Assembly (NCBI RefSeq): GCF_017876315.1
Contig: NZ_JAGINU010000001.1
Coordinates: 1,984,001 to 2,048,000, forward strand
Length of the DNA: 64,000 nt
Origin: Pseudonocardia parietis
GTDB taxonomy: Bacteria > Actinomycetota > Actinomycetes > Mycobacteriales > Pseudonocardiaceae
Direction of reading: 5' to 3'
Shown here: piece by piece, positions 39,572-47,955 of the stretch
Position numbering within the stretch: position 1 is the stretch's first letter
How the letters are laid out: each line of letters begins with the position of its first letter
Notes under the pieces: model-generated
The model's database searches: none
Seen by the model: only the letters and a program-made list of their open reading frames with translations
Told to the model about the DNA's origin: nothing
Translations under genes and position numbers: made by a program

Positions 39572-40849
39572 GTGGACTTCGAACTCCCGGTGGAGCTGAC
39601 CCGGCGGCTCGCCGATCTCGACGACTTCATCGACCGGGAGATCCGGCCGCTGCAGGAGCAGGACGACAACCAGCGGTTCTTCGACCACCGCCGGGAGTAC
39701 GCCCGCACCGACTTCGAGAACGGCGGGGTGCCGCGCCGCGAGTGGGAGGAGCTGCTCGGCGAGATGTTCGGCCGCGCCGACGCGGCGGGCTGGCTGCGTT
39801 ACGGGCTCCCCGAGGAGGTCGGGGGTTCCGGCGGGACCAATCTGGACATGGCCGTGATCCGGGAGCACCTGGCGGCCAAGGGGCTCGGGCTGCACAACGA
39901 CCTGCAGAACGAGGCGTCGGTCGTCGGGAACTTCCCGTTCGTGCACATGCTGCTCGCCTACGGCACTCCCGGGCAGTGCGAGGAGTTCCTGGAACCGATG
40001 CTGTCGCGCACCACGCGGATCGGCTTCGGGCTCACCGAGCCCGACCACGGCAGCGATGCCACCTGGATGGAGACCACCGCCGTCCGGGACGGGGACGACT
40101 GGATCATCAACGGGGCCAAGCGCTTCAACTCCGGCATGCACTCCGCCACGCACGACGTGGTGTTCGCCCGCACGTCGGGCGACCCGGGCGACGCCCGCGG
40201 AATCACGGCGTTCTTCGTCCCGACCGAGACCCCCGGGTTCTCGGTGGACTTCCACTGGTGGACGTTCAACATGCCCACCGACCACGCCGAGGTCACCATC
40301 CGCGACGTGCGGGTGCCGAGCTCGGCGATCTTCGGCGAGGAGGGCGCGGGGCTGGCAGTGGCCCAGACGTTCGTGCACGAGAACCGGATCCGGCAGGCCG
40401 CCTCGGGTGTCGGGGCCGGTCAGTACTGCATCGACCGCAGCGTGGCGTACGCCCGCGAACGCGTGACGTTCGGCAAGCCGCTCGCGACGCAGCAGGCGAT
40501 CCAGTGGCCGCTGGTCGAGCTGCAGACCGAGGCCGAGCTGCTGCGTGGCCTGGTCCGCAAGACCGCGTGGGAGCTCGACCGGTTGCCGCACATGGAGATC
40601 AGCGACCGGGTCTCGATGTGCAACTACCGGGCCAACCGGTTCGTCTGCGACGCGGCCGACCGGGCCATGCAGGTGCACGGGGGGCTCGGCTACACCCGGC
40701 ACACGCCGTTCGAGCACATCTACCGCCACCACCGCCGCTACCGCATCACCGAGGGGACGGAGGAGATCCAGATGCGCAAGGTCGCCGGTTACCTGTTCGG
40801 GTTCGCGGGCCCGCGCAAGGCCTCCCACGACGGCACCCGCGCCCGGTGA
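39572..40849 (+). CDS. Acyl-CoA dehydrogenase (FadE-type)
   Basis: A 425-residue ACAD flavoprotein. GFGLTEPDHGSDATWMETT is the FAD-binding loop, and RITEGTEEIQMRKVAGYLFG the C-terminal segment. It carries an N-terminal extension (DFIDREIRPLQEQDDNQRFF) typical of ACAD10/11-like and FadE-type bacterial enzymes acting on bulky or 4-hydroxy acyl-CoAs. GTG 39572 has AAGGAGG upstream, overlapped by the palindromic operator candidate. It is followed after 4 bp by an APH-family kinase gene, the same pairing as in ACAD10. Confidence 0.92.
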   Translation: MDFELPVELTRRLADLDDFIDREIRPLQEQDDNQRFFDHRREYARTDFENGGVPRREWEELLGEMFGRADAAGWLRYGLPEEVGGSGGTNLDMAVIREHLAAKGLGLHNDLQNEASVVGNFPFVHMLLAYGTPGQCEEFLEPMLSRTTRIGFGLTEPDHGSDATWMETTAVRDGDDWIINGAKRFNSGMHSATHDVVFARTSGDPGDARGITAFFVPTETPGFSVDFHWWTFNMPTDHAEVTIRDVRVPSSAIFGEEGAGLAVAQTFVHENRIRQAASGVGAGQYCIDRSVAYARERVTFGKPLATQQAIQWPLVELQTEAELLRGLVRKTAWELDRLPHMEISDRVSMCNYRANRFVCDAADRAMQVHGGLGYTRHTPFEHIYRHHRRYRITEGTEEIQMRKVAGYLFGFAGPRKASHDGTRAR

Positions 40850-40853
40850 GCCG

Positions 40854-42239
40854 ATGATGCTCGACGGCAGTCCGGCCGATCCCGCCGACCCGGACGTGCT
40901 GGGGCTGCTGTTGGGCCACCGGCTCAGCGCCGTGCTGGGCGCCGAGGTCTCGGCGGACACTCCCACCCGGCTCACCGGCGGAGCCAGCCGGGAGACCTGG
41001 GCGTTCACCGCGCAGCCGGCGACGGGGCAGGCGCGCCGCCTCGTGCTGCGGCGCGACCCGCCGGGCGCGGACCGTCCGGACGGGATGGCCCGGGAGGCCG
41101 CGGCCATCGCCGGCGCGCACGCCGCCGGGGTGCCGGTGCCGCTGCTGGTCGACAGCGGTACCGACCCGGCGACGCTCGGCGCGCCGTACCTGATCACCGA
41201 ACACGTCGAGGGTGAGACGATCGCCCGTCGCCTGCTGCGCGAGCCGCGGTACGCCGCGGCGCGCGAGGGACTCGCCGCCGAGCTCGGCCGCACCCTCGCC
41301 CGGATCCACACGATCCCGCTCGAGGCGGTGCCGGATCCGGTAGCCGCCGATCCGCTCGAGCAGTTGCGAGCGACCTACGACGATCTCGGCGAGCCGCTGC
41401 CCGCCATCGAGATCGCGCTGAAGTGGCTCGAGCGGAACCGGCCCGCCGAGGTGGCCGAGACCGTCGTGCACGGCGACTTCCGCACCGGCAACCTGATCGT
41501 CGACCCGTCCGGGCTGCGGGCCGTGCTCGACTGGGAGCTCGTGCACCGCGGTGACCCGCGCGAGGACCTCGGCTGGCTGTGCGTCAAGTGCTGGCGCTTC
41601 GGGTCTCCGCTGCCCGCGGGCGGGTTCGGCACGGTGGAGCAGCTGCTCGACGGTTACGCCGAGGTCGCGGGCCACCGTCCCGACCCGGAGGCGGTGCGCT
41701 GGTGGCAGGTCTACGGCACCGCCTGGTGGGCCGTCGGCTGCCGGGGCATGGCCGAGCGGCACCTGTCGGGGCAGACGCCGTCGATGGAGCTCGCGGCGAT
41801 CGGACGGCGGGTGTGCGAGCAGGAACACGACGTGCTGCTCGAGCTCGGCCTGCCCGCCGATCCGGTCGACACCCCGGACCCGGCACCGGGGTCCGACCTG
41901 CACGGGCGCCCGACGGCCGCCGAGCTCGTCGCCGCCGTCGCGATGTTCCTGCGGGACGACGTCATGCCGGCCACCGAGGGCCGGCTGAGCTTCCTCGCCC
42001 GCGTCGGCGCCAACACCCTCGACGGCGTCGAGCGCGAGCTGCTGCTCGGTCCCGGGCTGGAGCAGCGGCACCGCGAACGGCTCGCCGCGTTCGCCAGGGA
42101 CGACCAGGCGGGCCTCGCCTCGGCGATCCGCGCCGGCGTGCTCGACGCCGACGACCCGGCGTTGCTCGCCGCCGTCCGCGCCGCGGTCACCGACCGGCTC
42201 GCCGTGGCCAACCCCCGCTATCTGACCCAGCCGGGCTGA
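40854..42239 (+). CDS. APH-family phosphotransferase with C-terminal DUF6285-like domain
   Basis: A 461-residue protein. Residues about 1-330 form an aminoglycoside-phosphotransferase/choline-kinase fold: RLTGGASRETWAF nucleotide loop, TVVHGDFRTGNLIVD catalytic Asp, and AVLDWELVHRGDPREDLGW metal motif. The last 100 residues (AAELVAAVAMFLRDDVMPAT, then LSFLARVGANTLDGVEREL) match a DUF6285-like tail. Next to an acyl-CoA dehydrogenase this parallels ACAD10/11, where a kinase domain phosphorylates a 4-hydroxyacyl-CoA before elimination. That role here is inference. Confidence 0.88.
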   Translation: MMLDGSPADPADPDVLGLLLGHRLSAVLGAEVSADTPTRLTGGASRETWAFTAQPATGQARRLVLRRDPPGADRPDGMAREAAAIAGAHAAGVPVPLLVDSGTDPATLGAPYLITEHVEGETIARRLLREPRYAAAREGLAAELGRTLARIHTIPLEAVPDPVAADPLEQLRATYDDLGEPLPAIEIALKWLERNRPAEVAETVVHGDFRTGNLIVDPSGLRAVLDWELVHRGDPREDLGWLCVKCWRFGSPLPAGGFGTVEQLLDGYAEVAGHRPDPEAVRWWQVYGTAWWAVGCRGMAERHLSGQTPSMELAAIGRRVCEQEHDVLLELGLPADPVDTPDPAPGSDLHGRPTAAELVAAVAMFLRDDVMPATEGRLSFLARVGANTLDGVERELLLGPGLEQRHRERLAAFARDDQAGLASAIRAGVLDADDPALLAAVRAAVTDRLAVANPRYLTQPG

Positions 42240-42271
42240 CCGGAGCCGCTGCGGAAGGCACCCGCCGATCT

Positions 42272-42298
42272 CGGGGCTGTGGCCGGACGTCAGCCCCG
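42272..42298. terminator. Hairpin between convergent kinase and TetR genes
   Basis: CGGGGCTG (42272-42279) and CAGCCCCG (42291-42298) pair perfectly across an 11-base loop. The second arm overlaps the TetR stop codon, and the hairpin serves both converging transcripts. Confidence 0.55.
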
Positions 42299-42910
42299 GT
42301 GGTCGACGATCCGCAGGGCGATCCCGGCGTACCGGTCGGCCAGCTCCGGCAGTGTGATCTCGCCGTCGGGCTCGTACCACTGCGCGATCGCGTTGCAGGC
42401 GGCGACGATCGCCCGCCGGGCCTCGTCGGGGTGCTCGTCGTGGAACGCCCCACGAGCGACGCCGTCGGAGATGATGTCGGCCCAGAGCCCGGTGGCGGCG
42501 CGGCGCAGCCCCGCGAGCCGCTCCCGGTTCTCGGGTTCGAGGTTGCGCCACTCGAGGTTGGCGATGTTGCTCTCCACCCGGCGGCTCACCCGGTACTCGA
42601 CGGTGACCCGGACCAGCGCGCACAGCCGGTCGGCCGGGTCGTCGCCGGTCTCGCGCAGGGCGAGATCGCAGCGCCGGAAGTAGTCGTGGGTGATCTCCTC
42701 CACCAGCGCGGCCAGCAGGTGCTGCTTGCTCGGGTGCCAGTAGTAGAGGGCCGAGAGCGACAGCCCGGCCCGCCGGGCGATGTCGCGGATGGAGGTGCCG
42801 TGGTACCCGCGCTCGGCGAAGCTCTCACGTGCGGCCGCGGTGATGGCGTCGCGGCCGCCGCCGCGCGGGGGCGAGTCGGGACCGGGCCGCTCGGCGGGTG
42901 CGGTGCTCAC
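42290..42910 (-). CDS. TetR-family transcriptional regulator
   Basis: A 206-residue regulator. The N-terminal DNA-binding domain is DAITAAARESFAERGYHGTS followed by IRDIARRAGLSLSALYYWHPSKQHLL, the usual TetR helix-turn-helix. The C-terminal ligand domain has the VEYRVSRRVESNIANLEWRN segment seen in acyl-CoA-responsive members (KstR2/FadR-like group). GTG 42910 is the start. Operator-like palindromes lie in its own divergent promoter and before the other units of region 4, so it is the likely local repressor, released by an acyl-CoA. Confidence 0.9.
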   Translation of the reverse strand: MSTAPAERPGPDSPPRGGGRDAITAAARESFAERGYHGTSIRDIARRAGLSLSALYYWHPSKQHLLAALVEEITHDYFRRCDLALRETGDDPADRLCALVRVTVEYRVSRRVESNIANLEWRNLEPENRERLAGLRRAATGLWADIISDGVARGAFHDEHPDEARRAIVAACNAIAQWYEPDGEITLPELADRYAGIALRIVDHRG

Positions 42911-42950
42911 CGCGACAGCATGACCGATCCCGGGCCGATGGGAACCCTGG

Positions 42951-42990
42951 ACCGGTCGATCGTTGTGGACTTAACGATTGATCGGTAAGT
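42951..42990. promoter_or_regulatory. Double operator in the TetR/acyl-CoA dehydrogenase divergent promoter
   Basis: ACCGGTCGATCGTT (42951-42964) and AACGATTGATCGGT (42973-42986) are inverted, 12 of 14 bases complementary. Inside, 42969-42990 forms an overlapping 22-bp imperfect palindrome with ACTTA/TAAGT ends. The shared AACGATyGATCGGT half matches the sites at 39547 and 47910. Position between the repressor and its divergent operon is typical for a TetR operator. Confidence 0.6.
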
Positions 42991-43025
42991 TCGACCCACG
43001 CCCGTCGATGTGGAGGGAGTGGCCC

Positions 43026-44261
43026 ATGACCGCGGTCGACGAGACCGAGAACGCTGCGACGCAGGACTATCGCAGCACGCTGCGTGCCTGGCTCGGTGCA
43101 CACGCCCCCGGCCCGGTCGCCGGGCTGCCTCCCGAGGAGCATCTGCGCCGGGCACGGGAGTTCCAGGCCGCGCTCTACGACGCCGGCTACTCCGGCATCA
43201 CCTGGCCGCGCGAGGCGGGCGGGCAGGGCCTCGGCCAGGCCGAACAGCAGGTGTTCGCCGACGAGGCCGCCGCGTACGACCTCCCGCTCTACCCGTTCCT
43301 GATCGGGATGGGCATGTGCGGGCCGACGATCGTCGATCTCGGCACGCCCGAGCAGCGCCGGCGCTACCTGCCGCCGCTGCTGAGCGGCGAGGAGATCTGG
43401 TGTCAGCTGTTCTCCGAGCCCGGCGCCGGTTCCGACGTCGCGAGCCTGCAGGCCCGGGCGGTCCTCGACGGCGACCGCTGGGTGGTCAACGGCCAGAAGG
43501 TGTGGACGACCAACGCCCAGTTCGCCGACTTCGGGGCCATTCTCGCGCGCACCGATCCGGACCGGCCCAAGCACGCCGGCCTCACGATGTTCGTCGTCGA
43601 CATGCACGCCCCCGGCGTCACGGTGCGCCCGCTCAAGGACATGTCCGGGCGCGCGCCGTTCAACGAGGTCTACTTCGACGACGTCGAGATCCCGGCCCAG
43701 AACGTGCTCGGCGAGGTCGGTCGCGGCTGGCAGGCCGCGGTGACGATGCTCGGCCACGAGCGCGTGACGATCGGTGGCCGGGGCAAGGCGAAGAGCAACC
43801 CCCTGGAGTTCACCTCGCTGCTCGAACTGGCCCGCCGCGCCGGGGTCGAGCACGAGCCGGCCCAGCGCGAGCGGCTCGCCGAGCTCTACGCGCACGAGCG
43901 CGCGCTGGAGCTGTTCAACGCCCGGATGCGCCAGGAGACGGCCGCGGGCCGGCCACCGGGTGCCCGCGGGTCGGTGGCCAAGCTGGCCGGCGCACTGCAG
44001 GCGAGGCGTGCGATCGAGGTCGCCGGGCAGATCGCCGGCGCGGACGCGGTCGCCTGGGACCCCGACGACGAACGCGGCACCGAGCTCGCGCTCGGGATCA
44101 ACGCGGCGCCGTCGTCGAGCATCGCCGGCGGCACCAACGAGATCCAGCGCGGCATCATCGGCGAGCGGATCCTCGGCCTGCCGAAGGAACCGCAGGTCGA
44201 CCGGGACGTCCCGTTTCGTGAGATCGCGGTCGGGACCCAGCGACGGGAGGGAGACCGGTGA
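43026..44261 (+). CDS. Acyl-CoA dehydrogenase, large-type subunit
   Basis: A 411-residue ACAD: CQLFSEPGAGSDVASLQ FAD loop, KVWTTNAQFADFG, and SSSIAGGTNEIQRGIIGERI at the C-terminus (flavin-binding GGTNEIQ). It lacks a clear Glu base in the usual late position. It is encoded immediately before a second, shorter ACAD that overlaps it by a GTGA, the arrangement of alpha2beta2 heterotetramers such as FadE26/27 and ChsE1/E2 acting on steroid or other bulky acyl-CoAs. ATG 43026 has GGAGGGAG upstream. Confidence 0.9.
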   Translation: MTAVDETENAATQDYRSTLRAWLGAHAPGPVAGLPPEEHLRRAREFQAALYDAGYSGITWPREAGGQGLGQAEQQVFADEAAAYDLPLYPFLIGMGMCGPTIVDLGTPEQRRRYLPPLLSGEEIWCQLFSEPGAGSDVASLQARAVLDGDRWVVNGQKVWTTNAQFADFGAILARTDPDRPKHAGLTMFVVDMHAPGVTVRPLKDMSGRAPFNEVYFDDVEIPAQNVLGEVGRGWQAAVTMLGHERVTIGGRGKAKSNPLEFTSLLELARRAGVEHEPAQRERLAELYAHERALELFNARMRQETAAGRPPGARGSVAKLAGALQARRAIEVAGQIAGADAVAWDPDDERGTELALGINAAPSSSIAGGTNEIQRGIIGERILGLPKEPQVDRDVPFREIAVGTQRREGDR

Positions 44262-45379
44262 AGCTCGTCCTGGACGCCGAACAGGAGGACCTGCGTGCGG
44301 CGGTGCGGAAGTTCCTGAGCGACAAGGCCCCGTCCGAGCGGGTGCGTGCCGTCATGGACGGTGGCCCGGAACAGGACCTGGGCCACGACCCGGCGGTGTG
44401 GTCCGGACTCGCCGCCCTCGGAGTGCTCGGCCTGACCGTGCCCGACGAGTTGGGCGGCGCGGGCGCGGGCCACGTGGAACGCGCGGTCGTCGCCGAGGAG
44501 CTGGGCCGCGCGCTCACCCCGGTGCCGTTCCTCGCCTCCGCGGTGCTCGCCACCGACGCGCTGCTCGCGCTGGACGACGACGATGCCCGCACCGAGCTGC
44601 TCCCGAAGCTGGCGGCCGGCGAGCTGGTCGGCACCGTCGCCGTCGCCGAGCGGGGCGGGGTGTGGGACCGCACCGGCGGCGCCACCACGGCCACCGAGCG
44701 GGACGGGCGCTGGCAGCTCACCGGCGTCAAGACCCCGGTGCTCGCCGGCGACACCGCCGACGTCGTGCTGGTCGTCGCCCGGACCCCGGACGGCCCGGGC
44801 TGGTTCGTGGTCGAGGGCGGTGCGGCCGGGTTCGCCCGCAGGCGGCTCACCGGGCTGGACCCGACCCGCCGCGTCGCACGACTGGAGTTCGCCGCCACCC
44901 CGGCCCGCCGGCTAGCAACGGCCGACGCCGCGGCCGCGGTCGACCTGGTGGCCGATCTCGCGGCGGTGGCACTGGCCGCCGAGCAGGTCGGCGTGCAGGC
45001 GCGGGCGATGGAGCTGACCGTCGACTACGCGAAGGTGCGGGTGCAGTTCGGCCGCCCGATCGGCTCGTACCAGGCCGTCAAGCACGGCTGCGCCGACATG
45101 TACAGCGCCTGGGAGCACGCGGTGTCGGTGCTGCGCTACGCAGCATGGACCGCCGACGAGGAGCGCGCCGAGCTCCCGGTCGCCGCAGCGCTCGCCCAGA
45201 CCTACATCGGCCCGGCGGCCTTCACCACCGCCACCGGGATGGTCCAGTACCACGGCGGTGTCGGCTACACCTGGGAGCACGACGCGCACCTGTACTACAA
45301 GCGGGCCAAGAGCGCCGAGCAGTTGCTGGGGTCGCCGGCGCAGCACCGCGCCCGGCTCGCCGACCGGCTCGGCGTCTGA
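44258..45379 (+). CDS. Acyl-CoA dehydrogenase, small partner subunit
   Basis: A 373-residue ACAD-fold protein (VLDAEQEDLRAAVRKFLSDK, GLTVPDELGGAGAG, FGRPIGSYQAVKHGCADMY, MVQYHGGVGYTWEHDAHLYY). The canonical S-loop and GGTxEI segment are reduced, as in the partner subunits of heterotetrameric ACADs, while the Arg of VQFGRPIG that contacts FAD is kept. GTG 44258 overlaps the stop of the preceding ACAD. A 15-bp tandem duplication spans its stop codon. Confidence 0.88.
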   Translation: MKLVLDAEQEDLRAAVRKFLSDKAPSERVRAVMDGGPEQDLGHDPAVWSGLAALGVLGLTVPDELGGAGAGHVERAVVAEELGRALTPVPFLASAVLATDALLALDDDDARTELLPKLAAGELVGTVAVAERGGVWDRTGGATTATERDGRWQLTGVKTPVLAGDTADVVLVVARTPDGPGWFVVEGGAAGFARRRLTGLDPTRRVARLEFAATPARRLATADAAAAVDLVADLAAVALAAEQVGVQARAMELTVDYAKVRVQFGRPIGSYQAVKHGCADMYSAWEHAVSVLRYAAWTADEERAELPVAAALAQTYIGPAAFTTATGMVQYHGGVGYTWEHDAHLYYKRAKSAEQLLGSPAQHRARLADRLGV

Positions 45380-45400
45380 TCGAACGGCGTCTGATCGAAC
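45371..45400. repeat. 15-bp tandem duplication across the stop codon of the ACAD gene
   Basis: GGCGTCTGATCGAAC occurs twice head to tail (45371-45385 and 45386-45400). Each copy contains the TGA, so the protein end is unaffected, but the spacing to the next ribosome site is increased by 15 bp. Confidence 0.9.
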
Positions 45401-45411
45401 GAGGAGGACCC

Positions 45412-46197
45412 ATGGGCGAGGACGTCCTGCTCACCCGCCGTGACGGCGGCGTGCTGACGCTGACCCTGAACCGGCCACGCCGGCGCAACGCCATCGACGC
45501 GCAGCTGTGGGACGCGCTGCGCGAGCAGCTCACCGCCGCCCGCGACGACGCCGACGTGCGCGCGGTCGTCGTCACCGGCGCCGGGGGTGCCTTCTGCGCG
45601 GGCGCCGACCTGTCCGGCGGGGTCGCCACCGGGCACCCGCTGGACCGGATGCGGCGGGTCAACGAGGTCGCGCTGCTCCTGCACGAGCTGCCGGTGCCGT
45701 CGATCGCACAGGTCGACGGCCCGGCCGTCGGCGCGGGCTGGAACCTGGCGCTGGGCTGTGATCTCGTCGTCGCCACACCGGAGGCGACGTTCTCCCAGAT
45801 CTTCGCCAGACGCGGTCTGTCGCTGGACTTCGGCGGGTCGTGGCTGCTGCCCCGGCTGGTGGGGATGCAGCAGGCCAAGCGGCTCGCGCTGCTCGCCGAG
45901 ACGATCGGCACCGCGGAGGCGCACCGGCTCGGCCTGGTCACCTATGTCGTCGACGGCGCGGAGATCGACGGGTTCGTCGCCGACCTGGGCGCGCGGCTCG
46001 CCGCGGCCGCCCCGGTGGCGCTCGCCCAGTCCAAGGCGCTGCTGCACGAGAACGTCGACCGCACCATGCGCGACGCACTGGCGAGCGAGGCACGCACCCA
46101 GTCGGTCAACTTCGCCACCGCGGACGCGTCGGCGGCCTTTGCCGCCTTCAACGAGAAGCGCGAACCGGAGTTCACCGGCGAGTGGGCGGTGCGATGA
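45412..46197 (+). CDS. Enoyl-CoA hydratase/isomerase (crotonase family)
   Basis: A 261-residue crotonase: AFCAGADLSGG and GPAVGAGWNLALGCDL form the oxyanion hole. Neither classical Glu is present at the first site (GAGWN), and the second reads ARRGLSLDFGG, an Asp-containing loop as in isomerase/PaaG-like members. It could isomerise or hydrolyse an acyl-CoA rather than hydrate. ATG 45412 follows GAGGAGG. The stop overlaps the next crotonase ATG. Confidence 0.88.
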   Translation: MGEDVLLTRRDGGVLTLTLNRPRRRNAIDAQLWDALREQLTAARDDADVRAVVVTGAGGAFCAGADLSGGVATGHPLDRMRRVNEVALLLHELPVPSIAQVDGPAVGAGWNLALGCDLVVATPEATFSQIFARRGLSLDFGGSWLLPRLVGMQQAKRLALLAETIGTAEAHRLGLVTYVVDGAEIDGFVADLGARLAAAAPVALAQSKALLHENVDRTMRDALASEARTQSVNFATADASAAFAAFNEKREPEFTGEWAVR

Positions 46198-47081
46198 GCG
46201 AGTTCACCGAGATCCGGCTCGACGTCGACGCCGGCGTCGCCACGATCACCCTGCACCGCCCGGACAAGCTCAACGCGTTCACCTCCACGATGGCCCGCGA
46301 GCTCGTCGCGGCCTTCGACGCCACCGACGCCGACGAGGACGTGCGGGTGGTGCTGCTGACCGGCGAGGGCCGCGGCTTCTGCGCCGGTGCGGACCTCGGC
46401 CGGGGCGGGAGGACGTTCGACTCGACCGACGAGCGGCGGATGGCCGAGCGGGCCGACTTCGGCACCGTCGGCGGCGTGCCCCGCGACGGCGGCGGCGTGG
46501 TGTCGTTGCGGATCGCGGCGTCGACCAAGCCGGTGATCGTCGCGGTGAACGGGCCCGCCGTCGGCGTCGGCGCGACGATGACCCTGCCCGCCGACATCCG
46601 CATCGCCGCGGACACCGCGCGGTTCGGGTTCGTGTTCGCCCGCCGCGGCCTGGTGCCGGAGGCCGCGTCGAGCTGGTTCCTGCCCCGGATCGTCGGCATC
46701 TCGCAGGCGATGGAGTGGGTCGCGACCGGGCGGGTGTTCGACGCGGCCGAGGCGCTCGCCGGCGGGCTGGTGTCGCGGGTCGTGCCTGCCGCGGACCTGC
46801 TGAGCACTGCGCGCTCGATCGCCGCCGAGATCGTCGACAACACCTCGGCGGTGTCGGTCGCGCTGAGCCGCCGGATGCTCTGGTCGATGCTCGGCGCGGA
46901 CACGCCCTGGGAGGCACACCGGACGGACTCCGGCGCGATCTTCCGCCTCGGTCAGGGCCCGGACGCGGCCGAGGGGGTCACCTCGTTCCTGGAGAAGCGA
47001 CCGCCGGAGTTCCCGGCCCGGGTGGCCGAGCACCTCGACGTCGTACCCGCGTGGCCGACCCGCCCGGAGGACATGGAATGA
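46194..47081 (+). CDS. Enoyl-CoA hydratase/isomerase (crotonase family), second copy
   Basis: A 295-residue crotonase with FCAGADLGRGG and GPAVGVGATMTLPADI oxyanion loops and FARRGLVPEAASSWFLPRIV at the second site, where an Glu (PEAAS) is placed as in ECI/FadB-like isomerases. It differs from its neighbour and probably follows or precedes it in the same pathway. It is coupled by ATGA overlaps on both sides, to the crotonase and to the SDR. Confidence 0.88.
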   Translation: MSEFTEIRLDVDAGVATITLHRPDKLNAFTSTMARELVAAFDATDADEDVRVVLLTGEGRGFCAGADLGRGGRTFDSTDERRMAERADFGTVGGVPRDGGGVVSLRIAASTKPVIVAVNGPAVGVGATMTLPADIRIAADTARFGFVFARRGLVPEAASSWFLPRIVGISQAMEWVATGRVFDAAEALAGGLVSRVVPAADLLSTARSIAAEIVDNTSAVSVALSRRMLWSMLGADTPWEAHRTDSGAIFRLGQGPDAAEGVTSFLEKRPPEFPARVAEHLDVVPAWPTRPEDME

Positions 47082-47845
47082 CCGCGCTCTTCGACCTCAC
47101 CGGGCACGTCGCGCTGGTGACCGGCGGCAACTCCGGCATCGGGCTGGGGATGGCCGACGGGCTCGCACAGTGCGGCGCCGACGTCTGCATCTGGGGTACC
47201 AACGCCGAGCGCAACGAGGCGGCGGCGACCCAGCTCGCCGCGCACGGCACCCGGGTGCACGCGCTCCGCTGCGACGTCGGTGACGAGGACGCGGTGACGG
47301 CGGGCTTCGCCGAGACCCTCGAGCGCTTCGGCCGGGTCGACTCGTGCTTCGCGAACGCCGGCGTGAACGGCTCCGGGGCGCGGTTCCTCGACACCGACCT
47401 CGCGGACTTCCGCCGCGTCACCCGGGTCAACCTCGAGGGCGCGTTCCTGACCCTGCGCGCCGCGGCCGGGCACATGGTGGAGCGCGGTGGTGGCGGCGTG
47501 CTGGTCGGCACCTCGAGCGTGTCGACCGTGCACGGGGCGCCGCGCAACCAGGCCTATGCGGCGAGCAAGGCCGGGCTGACCGCGATCATCAAGGGCTGCG
47601 CGGTCGAGCTGGCCCGCCACGGGATCAACGCCCACTCGATCATCGCGGGCTGGACGGAGACCCCGCTGGCCTCGCCGGCACTGCACAGCGAGGCGTTCGA
47701 GCGCAACGTCCTGAAGCGGATGCCGCAGCGACGCTGGGGCGAGCCCGGCGACTTCGCCCGGCTCGCCGTCTACCTCGCCGCGGGGATCGGAGGTTTCCAC
47801 ACCGGCGACGAGATCGTCGTCGACGGGGCGTACTCCATCTTCTGA
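47078..47845 (+). CDS. Short-chain dehydrogenase/reductase (SDR)
   Basis: A 255-residue SDR: ALVTGGNSGIGLGMA, ANAGVNG, GTSSVST Ser and YAASKAGL, and an IVVDGAYSIF end. It most likely oxidises the 3-hydroxyacyl-CoA made by one of the preceding crotonases. The ATG overlaps the upstream stop by 4 bp. A 17-bp tandem duplication covers its stop. Confidence 0.9.
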   Translation: MTALFDLTGHVALVTGGNSGIGLGMADGLAQCGADVCIWGTNAERNEAAATQLAAHGTRVHALRCDVGDEDAVTAGFAETLERFGRVDSCFANAGVNGSGARFLDTDLADFRRVTRVNLEGAFLTLRAAAGHMVERGGGGVLVGTSSVSTVHGAPRNQAYAASKAGLTAIIKGCAVELARHGINAHSIIAGWTETPLASPALHSEAFERNVLKRMPQRRWGEPGDFARLAVYLAAGIGGFHTGDEIVVDGAYSIF

Positions 47846-47866
47846 CCCGCTCCATCTTCTGACCCG
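47833..47866. repeat. 17-bp tandem duplication across the stop codon of the SDR gene
   Basis: CTCCATCTTCTGACCCG is repeated head to tail (47833-47849 and 47850-47866), each copy carrying the TGA. This is the same kind of event as at 45371-45400 in the same operon. Confidence 0.9.
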
Positions 47867-47909
47867 CCGTCCGCTCCTGGTGCAGCCGGGAACCATGCGG
47901 TACACACGG

Positions 47910-47926
47910 ACCGATCGATCGTTCAG
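47910..47926. promoter_or_regulatory. TetR operator candidate upstream of the CoA-ligase gene
   Basis: ACCGATCGATCGTTCAG contains the perfect palindrome CGATCGATCG (47912-47921) and the CGATCGTTmAG half-site shared with 39547-39562. It lies 30 bp before the ligase start. Confidence 0.5.
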
Positions 47927-47955
47927 CATTTGACGCGAGCACGCCGAGGACGCCG

